The notes beneath the pieces are model-generated. The model searched no databases. It was not told where the DNA came from and saw nothing but the letters and a program-made list of their open reading frames with translations. The translations under genes and the position numbers were made by a program. 33,579 bases of DNA from Chara braunii (lineage: Eukaryota > Streptophyta > Charophyceae > Charales > Characeae). This document shows, piece after piece, positions 1 to 7,709 of this stretch (positions within the stretch are counted from its first letter, which is position 1; every line of letters starts with the position of its first letter). Location: assembly GCA_003427395.1 (NCBI GenBank), contig BFEA01000618.1, forward strand, positions 501,393 to 534,971, given 5' to 3'.

Positions 1-88
<88 letters not shown>
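1..88. repeat. TG/AG dinucleotide microsatellite
   Basis: Five TG units are followed by an uninterrupted AG run to about base 88. The tract begins at the window edge, so its full length is unknown. Confidence 0.97.
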
Positions 89-90
<2 letters not shown>

Positions 91-610
91 GCAAACGGTA
101 TACATATGTCTTGTGTTTGCTGATGGCTAAGGGCCTCGTTAGACACCTCCACGGAACCGCGATTCCAAGGATTTCGCCGTCATATTCCACCTGTTCTCGG
201 GGATAAAATCGGGATTGACAATGTGAAAACACCCTGAGGATGAATCCTAAAGGATTTAGGATGCCCCAGCCATTTCGTTTCGGGCTTCAGGGGATCTCGC
301 AAGGCCCCTTGGAGCCCAAGGATCTGCGTGTCACGGAGAGGAGAGGGCACACACGTAGACGTTACAATTCTCCGGATCATGGAGGGGCCCTCTTGGCTGA
401 AAGTCTGAAGCACAACTGTTTTTCTTTTTCTTTTTTTCTTTTTGTCTGACATCACCTTGTCGAACTTGTCCTAAAGCCGATGCTCCAAGGATGAGTCGAA
501 CGAAGACGCTGAAAACCCTAAATTTCTCTTAGGAATCCGTCCTCGGGCCCGAGGACGCCCCGAGGAGTGTCTAATGAGGCTCTAAATTCTTGTCCCCGAG
601 CTGACTCTCT
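89..610. other. Unassigned DNA, no supported gene
   Basis: The short open frames on both strands overlap each other, have no recognisable domain, and are not supported by any start or splice context. A T-rich tract lies near 418-443. I see nothing else that can be named. Confidence 0.5.
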
Positions 611-620
611 TTTCTGTGCT
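611..620. repeat. Target-site duplication of the SINE, left copy
   Basis: TTTCTGTGCT here is identical to 790-799. The two copies bracket the tRNA-like unit exactly, as expected for a retroposition target-site duplication. Confidence 0.8.
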
Positions 621-789
621 ATTCCTTTCCTTTTTTTTTTTAAAAACAAAGGCGACGGCCCTGGGATATCATCGTGGAACTGACCAGCCACAGGTAATTC
701 AGAAATTCGTTGAGGTACTTCCATCTGGATTCAAACTTATGTCTGATTTCACCAGTTCATGGGTGTTCCAACTGAGCTATGCCCGTTGG
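621..789 (-). mobile_element. tRNA-derived SINE
   Basis: Read on the minus strand, the unit opens with a tRNA-like head: GGGCATAGCTCAGTTGG, which contains a perfect A-box core. About 31 nt later comes GTTTGAATCC, one mismatch from the RNA polymerase III B-box consensus. A short body of about 90 nt follows and ends in an A-rich tail (the T run at 631-641 on the plus strand). The unit is about 169 bp, normal for plant SINEs, and is flanked by a perfect 10-bp direct repeat. It encodes no protein; SINEs are mobilised by the machinery of LINEs, several of which lie in this window, though whether those served this SINE is unknown. The D-arm is imperfect, so this is a SINE or tRNA retro-pseudogene rather than a working tRNA gene. 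The family is not one I can name. Confidence 0.8.
727..779 (-). promoter_or_regulatory. Internal pol III promoter (A and B boxes)
   Basis: The A box is at 768-779 (TAGCTCAGTTGG on the minus strand). The B box is at 727-736 (GTTTGAATCC on the minus strand). Their spacing of 31 nt is that of a tRNA gene. This assigns the transcription direction of the SINE as minus. Confidence 0.75.
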
Positions 790-799
790 TTTCTGTGCT
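790..799. repeat. Target-site duplication of the SINE, right copy
   Basis: TTTCTGTGCT, identical to 611-620. It lies at the 5' (head) side of the minus-strand SINE. Confidence 0.8.
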
Positions 800-1243
800 G
801 TTTCTATGCCTAGGCAGGGATGGATTAGCAAAAGGTGTAGACACAGGGAGCAATCCGAGCTTTGGGGACAGATGTTATGATTCTGGTTGTTCGTTGCCTG
901 AAGGCCAACACTCACTCACATAAACTTCCGAATATGCCCATACATACACAGAAGGAAGGGGAGAGGATAGGAGTATCACACCGCACAGGGAGAGATAAAC
1001 ACAGCGGAAGACTTGACCATGCGATATGACAGGGTACACTGAAAGTGCAATTCACTCCACTCAATCCTCACAATCAGTCATAGAGAAAAGCCGAGCAGAC
1101 CACATCCAGAGAACAACGAAACGATGATAGTCCAGACACAGTATCACACTGTTTATTAAACTCAGAGTCTCGAATTGTCAAGATAACTTCAGTACTACAG
1201 TGCGCTGCTCAGATATGAGCAGCGCTTCACTCCCCAACCCTGA

Positions 1244-1297
1244 GTAACACCCGTAACACCTGTAACACCCGTAACACCCGTAACACCCGTAACACCC
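1244..1297. repeat. 9-bp tandem repeat (GTAACACCC)6
   Basis: Six consecutive 9-bp units with one substitution (GTAACACCT at 1253-1261). Because nine is a multiple of three, it gives periodic peptides in several frames, which explains the overlapping open frames here without implying a gene. Confidence 0.95.
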
Positions 1298-1815
1298 CCT
1301 GAGTCCCTGAAACATCAAGCGCCACCCAGATACAGCCTCCTGGGGGCAGCGCCACCCTGAAACAGGTCTCTGAGGCCAAGCGCCACTCAGAGGATGAAGA
1401 AGAAGACCAGCACCACAGTATCTGATGATGACGAAGTGTCGGGAGACTTCCCGGATGGAAGTCTGCAGCAGCGCCACCAAACCCTGACAAGATGACCTCT
1501 GAGATGAAGAAGCTGCAGCTATGGCTGCAGCGCAAACCCCCTGGGACCCCACTCCGGAGGAGGGTCCAGCAGGGCACCAATCTCTCTCGCCTCCAGCAGA
1601 CCTCGATAACCCAGACCTCTGTCAGCCCCTGCGTGCTGGCAGAGTACAGCGCAGGTCCCAGCTATGGCCGGCGCTCCGAGGGTCTGGCTATGCCTGTCTC
1701 TCTCCACGCTGAGCCGTCACCACTGCCGGTTCACGCGTAGCACAGCAGCGATGTACTCGGTACCAACTGCCAAAAGCCCTGAACCGATGTGCCCAATCTA
1801 TCTATAGACTACAAC

Positions 1816-1816
1816 N
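1816..1816. other. Single unknown base (assembly gap mark)
   Basis: One N inside unassigned DNA. Unlike the N at 23620, I see no duplicated flank here. Confidence 0.9.
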
Positions 1817-2050
1817 AGCCTACCCCCGACCTAGACCGGACTGACTGACCGACCGGTACCGTATCTGTTTCGGCCTCTCGGCCTCTACCGGACCCGGCTA
1901 TAGGCTATAGGACCGTCTATCAGAATAGGCCCTAAGGGCCTGTCTGTCCTAGGGGTAGCCCGGGCCTGCTATGCGCAGTTAGGTAGCTGTAGGGAATCCT
2001 GTTAGTACCGGGCCTGTATTTTCCCGGATTTGCAGATATGACCCTCAAGA

Positions 2051-3620
2051 ATTTCCCTCACAGGTAGGTCTCTCGGTTAGCCCTCAGCCAAACAAAATTA
2101 CGAATCTGTCCTACCTAAAGTACAGCCTCGACAGAGTGAGGCTACAGGCGACCAGAAAACAGCAAGTCATTGCACAGATGGAAAACTCCAGAAGAGTAGG
2201 GATGGTCCTAGAGATTTAGAGGGACCTGATAGACCTTCTCCAGCAATTCGGTAGGCCTGACAGGCCTAGGAGAAGGTTCTATAGCTTCTATAAGGTCATG
2301 ATGGTCCAGGGCCTGAATGTAGGCAGATATATGTTAGATTCACGCCATGGGGGTAGCTTCTAGGCTGCGATGATGTTCCTGCCAACTCCCTGGCTATTGC
2401 TAAGCTGAGGGAGAAGAGCCTAGCCTAGTAGGGAGTGGTAGTAGAAACCCAAGCCGGGCTATGGAGTAAGGAGAGAGAGTAGAAGGTTACCGAGAGGACT
2501 TGTCTGGGTTCAAACCCCATCGTCAGCAAAAGATTCCGGACTTGGCTGGGCCTTCGAAAATCATTTTTTGTGGCCCTGCGAGCCGGTGTTTTCCTGGTCA
2601 TCCAATGTTTTCAATTTGACAGCTTTTTTATTAGTTTAACTGTTCACTCCGGCTGCCTGGTCAGAGCTGCTCTTTCTTTTCTTTTTTTTTAGCAGAACAG
2701 AACCTCGAGGTTATGGCTCCATAATAGTCCACATCCATTCTGGGGAGCGACAGTCTGGTTCGTTTTCCACCGGTAAGTCAAATAATTACAACACTGGAAC
2801 ACTTGAACGCTTCTCCCCATTCTGGTTGAGAGACCCAAAGGGTGGCATTGATTGCTTCCAAAGCGAAGGATGTACCTCCCCTCACCCCTGCCTGAGTTAG
2901 CTTGTTGATCTAACGTTTTCCGTGGTGCTTGTCCATTAACTTGCCTGTTTCTAATCTATAGACATCTCTTCTCAGCTGTTCTGCTATCTGTTGGGATTAA
3001 CTGTCGAAGCTGAGCTTTGCTCTCTTTCTGATTCTAGTTTGCCACTGTTTCTAAAGCTATGGTATACGGAGGAACTTGGCAAGACTCATTGTGAAGAAGG
3101 CTGTGGGATCGGGTAGGTTTGGGGGCTTAGATGTGTGTTTCGGTGAGCTTTGGGACGGAAATGTCTGTGGTTTTGGGATTGTGGACGGTTTACTAGGGTT
3201 TAGGGTTTAGGGTATTAGTGGTATTGTGGGCTGTGCGGGACGATGCAACTGGGAGTTGGGAAAGTGAGATGGTCAGTGAGTTCGGGCCGAGGACAGAAGA
3301 TGATTGGTGCCGTACTCAATTCAGGTGCAGTGAGGTACTGGGAGTTCCACATATTCTTGTTGCTGAGTTCATAATGGTGTGTCTGCTCTGTCATCTGTTT
3401 GAATGACGGGGCGGTTTGACTGTGTGGTCTGGATAGCTGGTGGGAGGTTAGCTAATTTCTGGTTGTTTTGCACAGGTAGAATTAGCCAGTCTCTTAGGAA
3501 CAGCCTTTCTCCCTCTATTGTGCGTAGTTTCCCACTCCCTACAGTCTTCCCCCGTGCTTGTTCGTTAATTACGAAAAGAACGCACGGGGTGCGTTCTACT
3601 CGTATATAACGCATGTGCGC
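2051..3620. other. Unassigned DNA with splice-like and telomere-like motifs
   Basis: There is no long open frame on either strand. Pyrimidine tracts ending in AG (near 2670-2693, 2970-2980 and 3020-3040) and a GTAAGT word near 2772 look like intron borders, but no coding exon can be read between them. From about 2560 to 3600 the base composition is T/G-rich and unlike the GC-rich LTR-like DNA to the left, so this may be host DNA. Confidence 0.35.
3194..3212 (+). repeat. Telomere-like (TTTAGGG)n box
   Basis: TAGGGTTTAGGGTTTAGGG gives 2.7 units of the plant-type telomere repeat. Such short boxes occur inside plant chromosomes and in plant promoters (telo boxes). No gene downstream can be identified, so its role is open. 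Confidence 0.7.
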
Positions 3621-3625
3621 TATGC

Positions 3626-3690
3626 TATGGATACAGGGTACCAACTTTCAAAAACGGTCCCCCCCAAAAAATTAGTACCCTGTATCCATA
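3626..3690. repeat. Short inverted repeat with 16-bp perfect arms
   Basis: TATGGATACAGGGTAC at 3626-3641 is the exact reverse complement of 3675-3690. The 33-nt spacer carries a C-run and an A-run. It could be a tiny MITE remnant or a hairpin; no clear target duplication is visible. Confidence 0.75.
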
Positions 3691-3739
3691 CTTGTCCTTC
3701 GTGGTTAGCATGGCCTCTGCGCAAGGATGACACACATAA

Positions 3740-3799
3740 ATCGAGAAATAGTCCAAATGTAAAAAAAAATAAAAAAAAGGAAAAATAAATAAATCAAAA
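3740..3799 (+). repeat. A-rich low-complexity tract
   Basis: Runs of A broken by single T, G and C bases end just before the tRNA-like head at 3800. It resembles the 3' tail of a retroposed element, but no body can be matched to it. Confidence 0.6.
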
Positions 3800-3826
3800 G
3801 GAACGATAGCGCAGCCGGTTAGCGCA
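3800..3826 (+). other. tRNA-like 5' half (possible SINE head)
   Basis: A seven-base acceptor-like segment is followed by TA, then a D-arm with a perfect 4-bp GCGC/GCGC stem and a GG-containing loop (AGCCGGTTA). The anticodon and T arms cannot be found downstream and no B box is seen, so it is not a functional tRNA gene. A degraded SINE head or a tRNA fragment is likely. Confidence 0.4.
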
Positions 3827-5420
3827 AGCAAGCAACACTATTTTTCGCTCCAGGCAACGCCTCGCGCCTCACGCACAGCCCTCTGCGGGCCCACGCAGGG
3901 AGCTGCGCCATGTGGCAATGGGCACCGGCCAGCACCTAGGCGCTAGCTGCTGAGGAGGTCATTGCAACTCTGACAACTTCACGAGAAGAACTGCTATCGA
4001 CGGGAAATCTCTATCTAACCGTCAATTCAGAGAGACGAACAGCCGGATTACATCATAGGGGATCGTTTCCTCTACATGAGGGGAAACAAGTCGAAGATCC
4101 TAAAGCAACGGGAGGGTACGAAAGCACGGAGAGGAATCTTCTTTTTCCCTATATGGAACCAAGCTACGACAACGAGGCACGACGAATCTGGACGGAAGCT
4201 AGAAGGAAGGAGAGGAATCTTTAGGCTATCTCAAGGTCTCGCCTTAGGGACCACGAAGAGACAGCAGAGAGCGAAAAACAAACAAGACCCGAGACAAGAT
4301 TTAAGAACAAGAACAAGATCTAGGGCTACCCAAACGGACTTTCTAAATACGGAAAGTGTGCGGTACAGCCCCTGCGAATTCCTCTACGTGTCTATCTACA
4401 ACAGAAGGTTAACCGACCCCCCAATTTTCACCCCCATTTATAAGAAAACCAAAGCGTCATTTTAACCATACTTCACACCAATCTGTAGAGTGCACTTCTT
4501 ACTAACTTATTGTAAAAAAAAAAACGAAAAAATGCTATCTACGGGGGGGCACTCTTGAGAAGACTTCAGAAGTTGACAAGGGAGCGTCAATCTTCCAAGG
4601 CGACAAGTTCAGGCTAAAGTGAAAAACAAAAACGAGTCCCAAGACTCCCGTCGAAGGGGATCAATACGTGATCTAGTCGTTTGTTCTATCGGACGAATGG
4701 TGGTATAGCCTCCAGAGGAACTCGTTCTATCTACGAGGGGAAGAGACTGGGGAAGAGACAAGTGGTGCGGGAAAGAATAGTGGCAATGACATGGTAGTAG
4801 AAAACAAAATCTTTTTGACAACAGCGACTACGACTTTCAGGGTGAACATGACGAAGAAAGCAGGCAGAGAACAGACACAAGTTGGCTTCTGCAGGCAAAG
4901 TGAGACGGAAACTTATCCTCCTCCCTTCTACATTAACTTCCCCGACTCCCCACTATCCAGAGCCCTAACTAACGATTTACAGCCCACCCAACCTCCACAA
5001 ACACCTCTATTCCACCGCTTACGTGCCAACCTTCCCCCCTCCCTTGCCCCATGAAACCCATCTCATCTTTGAGACCCCACTCGCCTCCAACAAATCCTCA
5101 CCTACCTGCTACAACCCCTCTACATAGCCCCACATCCATCTCTCCCCTTCTCGCCATACCCCCCATAAAAATAGCCTTCTTCTGCCACATATCCGCAACT
5201 CGTTTTGATACACTGTCGACTAAGCGGTAGGGAACCACCCAACCCAACCCCCCAAGCCGCTCCCTTCCCTTCCTTCTCCCCACACTGATCCTTTCACGCT
5301 CTCAGCCAACACAGCCCAGCTCACAAGTCAGTGACAATCGAACTCAAAACAACTCTGCATTCAGAGTCACGACAAAGGACATAGGTTGAAGCTTGAAAGA
5401 GCAGCAATGCAGAGCCCTAG
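3827..5420. other. Unassigned DNA, including a C-rich strand-biased stretch
   Basis: An open frame at 4076-4465 (+) of 129 codons is basic and has no recognised domain. I do not call it a gene. An A-run sits at 4513-4530. From about 4910 to 5290 the plus strand is strongly C-rich and G-poor, which alone explains the proline/leucine-rich open frames there. Nothing else is recognised. Confidence 0.4.
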
Positions 5421-5702
5421 GAGTGGCAGGGCCCCAACAACATTCAAGCAAACACTCCAGGGCTCCAACGCAAGTGGCGCATATCACAAACAAGCAAAGC
5501 ACTCACCACAGTTATTGACAATGAAGCTCTAAAATTTCTCAGCGAGAAAGCCAAGGTGCAAGGGGAAATAGTAATTAGAAAAAACAAGAACACGGAAGGC
5601 AAGGAGGAGGAAACAGTGATTTGGAGGACTGATGATGAGACCGCTCGCGCCGCAGGGGTAGCGCGTAACGCAGGGCTCGACCCGCGACCTTGGACCTGGT
5701 AG
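5421..5702 (+). pseudogene. Open frame of unknown identity without a start codon
   Basis: A frame of 93 codons runs from the TAG at 5418 to the TAG at 5700 and contains no ATG. Residues about 28-80 look protein-like: an amphipathic stretch (KALTTVIDNEALKFLSEKAK), then a lysine- and glutamate-rich segment ending VIWRTDD. It could be an exon of a host gene or a fragment of a transposon ORF. I do not recognise the family. The last 20 or so codons run into GC-rich DNA and are less convincing. Confidence 0.3.
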
Positions 5703-5751
5703 GGCAGAGTGCCCTGAAGTCAGCACGCCTTCGCACGTGGTGCATCAACGT

Positions 5752-5957
5752 GACACAAGCTCACGTGCACCGTCAACATGCCATCGCTGCCAGAGGGAAG
5801 GTACCAGCACGCCATTGGCAAAGCTCGACAAACCCGCGTACGCCAGGTCAAAAGGACACAAGCTCATGAACACCGTCAACACACCATCGATGCCAGAGGG
5901 AAGGTACCAACACGCCATCGGCAAAGCACGACAAGCCCGAGTACACCGTCAGCATAT
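5752..5957. repeat. Two tandem copies of a 103-bp unit
   Basis: 5752-5854 and 5855-5957 both start GACACAAGCTCA, share CAGAGGGAAGGTACCA and align along their whole length with scattered substitutions. The period (103) is not a multiple of three, so the overlapping open frames across it are a by-product of the repeat. Confidence 0.9.
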
Positions 5958-5989
5958 CATTTGTTGCATACTCGTGAAACACAGTCATA

Positions 5990-7140
5990 AGTATGGCGCA
6001 GATTCCCAGAACCGACCAGATAATACAGAGTTGATACAAATACAGCGGAAGACTTGAGATACATGGACTGACTTGGACTGCAATCGAATACTCTCAAACA
6101 TTCATCAGGGGTGTGAAAGCCCTGGCCTTGGACGTAGACGAAAGGCCAGGGTCTGAGATCATCCACGGACGAATGGAGGGAGGAGAGAGACGAAGGGAGG
6201 AGGAGAGGGAAGATGACGTCAACTCAATGTTTCCAAAGATAGTATCTTGAAATGTCAGAGGTAACGAAAATCCGAAATGTCGCGAATACAGTGTCTCACA
6301 ATGTCTCAGATATCGGTCTCACAATGTCAAGTACATCTCCAGAGGAAGATGAAATCAGATCCCACCAGTAGTCCTCAACCTGTAGTCCCAATGTCGCTGT
6401 CTCAAATGTCATCAGAATTTGTAACCACCCTTTACACTGATAGTAGCCCCGTAGGAGAACCCAGGAGTAGACTTAGACTTAGAGGAGTAGGAGGAGAGAG
6501 AGAGAGAGATGAGCGAGAGCGGAGGGGGGACGGGAGAGGGAAGAAAGGTAGGACCTTTCTCCCTGTTACCCGTGACAGTGGCTATGGCGCCGCGCTGCTG
6601 GGCTGGGCTGATGACTGTGCTGCTCCAGCTGCTGCGCTACTTCCTCCTTGCCGCTGCGCGCTGTCTCCCTCGCTGCTCCTGCCTCTGGTTGACTGGTGCG
6701 GTAATCTCACTAGTGCTGGGCGCTGCGCTAATCTCCAGACTAACATCTCACTACTAACCTCTAACCTGCCTACTGAGGCTGGTACCCAGCCTTTTGTAGT
6801 GCTGGGCCGGCCTCCTACCTGCTGGTACCTACCGGCCTGGACCGTTGATCTGATCAATGGTCCAGATTCGAAACTGGACTTGGCGCCTAAACACGGCAGC
6901 CTCTGAAACTGCGCCGCCGGTAGGTCCTATGCTGGACCGGTACCGGCCTTGTGGCCTTTGGCCTGGGCCTTTATCCCTGGCCTGCCTGAACCGCCGTACC
7001 CTGTCCTACCTGGGCCTTATCTGAACCGTCGTCCCCTTAGGCCTACCCTGCCTACCTGGAACCGGGCCCTAACTGGGGCCCGCGTGGCTCAGAATGCCAC
7101 ACCATTGCTGCTGGAGAGCAACGCACCATCAGCAAAAACT
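5990..7140. mobile_element. LTR-like GC-rich sequence
   Basis: It shares ACAGCGGAAGACTTGA (6042-6057) with 1001-1016 and, at 6840-7080, the GGCC/ACCGGTACCGG-rich composition seen in the LTRs at 24050-24420 and 32600-32960. Six AATGTC words occur irregularly between 6251 and 6410, and GA/GGA-rich purine patches lie at 6175-6210 and 6480-6550. A 209-codon open frame (6277-6906, +) crosses all of these low-complexity parts and has no domain, so I do not call it a gene. This is probably an LTR remnant of a relative of the element at 873; ends not determined. Confidence 0.35.
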
Positions 7141-7143
7141 GGG

Positions 7144-7705
7144 AGATAAGACTATGAGGAGGGGGGTATAAACGCGCACCATTTAGGTGGGATTTGAAGA
7201 CGAGAGAGGAGGGGCAAGCGGAGAACTAGCTTTAGCTAGTGGGACTAGTAAAGTATGAGAGGAGAGAGATAACAATGACAGGAGAGACGTAAAAATGGGA
7301 GATCAGGTGAAAACAAGACAAAAGGTTACAAGGCGACGATCGTCAGGACGAAAACACAGAGAGGGTCGAGGAAAGACGAACGAACAACAAGGGGGTAAGT
7401 GAGAAAACAGGGAAAGGTAAAGGCGAAGATAGGGGTAAGAGAAGGAGTAGGAAAAAACAAAGGAAGAAGGCGACAAAAAGGGGTTGGAAGGGGGAAGTGA
7501 GGGGAGGATCCGTTTGACATCGCACAAAGGCGCAAAGAGGCCAAAAAAAAAAAAGAAAAAAAAAAAAAAGGGCAAGCGAGGGGAGAAGAGAGGCGGGGCG
7601 CATAATGGGAGAAAAGACATGGAGGAGGAGAAAGGGCACCGGAGGGAAGGGGGAGGAAAGCCAACAACCATGTCAATCTCATATACAGTGGCGGCTCAAA
7701 AGGCC
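7144..7705 (+). other. Purine-rich 5' leader of the LINE
   Basis: The plus strand is dominated by A and G. It includes TATAAA at 7168-7173, a short hairpin (ACTAGCT/AGCTAGT near 7225-7240) and an A-run at 7542-7569. Open frames on the minus strand through it are Phe/Ser/Pro-rich by-products of the composition. It is the expected place for the LINE promoter and 5' UTR; the TATA-like word is only a candidate. Confidence 0.45.
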
Positions 7706-7709
7706 ATGA

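Larger units (their letters stand above)
873..2050. mobile_element. LTR-like sequence (probable solo or partial LTR)
   Basis: It begins TGTTATGATTCTGG, close to the TGTTACGATCCTGG that starts the LTRs at 23160 and 31608. It holds a 9-bp tandem repeat and runs into a stretch rich in GGCC, ACCGG and GGTACC words, the same composition as the inner LTR region at 24050-24420. It also shares ACAGCGGAAGACTTGA (1001-1016) with 6042-6057. No pol or gag reading frame lies beside it. The right boundary is uncertain. Overlapping open frames at 1178-1740 run through this repeat and are not credible genes. Confidence 0.4.

Noticed and set aside
1227-1580. Repeat-peptide frames on the minus strand
   Set aside because: Generated by the 9-bp tandem repeat; two frames are open together.
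2500-2525. GGGTTCAAACCCC, a B-box or T-arm-like sequence
   Set aside because: There is no A box at tRNA spacing upstream and no acceptor pairing, so no tRNA or SINE call.
2660-3040. Possible introns (pyrimidine tracts plus AG, GTAAGT)
   Set aside because: No coding exon lies between the signals. Such motifs are common by chance in T-rich DNA.
4076-4465. 129-codon basic open frame
   Set aside because: No domain and no neighbouring transposon parts; chance in A-rich DNA is likely.
5640-5730. tRNA-like words (GGTAGCGCGTAACGC on the plus strand; GGTCGCGGGTCGAGCCC on the minus strand)
   Set aside because: The A-like and B-like words lie on opposite strands and no cloverleaf can be built.
6277-6906. 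209-codon plus-strand open frame
   Set aside because: It crosses purine patches and GC-rich LTR-like DNA, with no domain and no similarity to other frames here.
7303-7682. Three overlapping Phe/Ser/Pro-rich minus-strand open frames
   Set aside because: They are the complement of a purine-rich LINE leader, present in three frames at once, so compositional.
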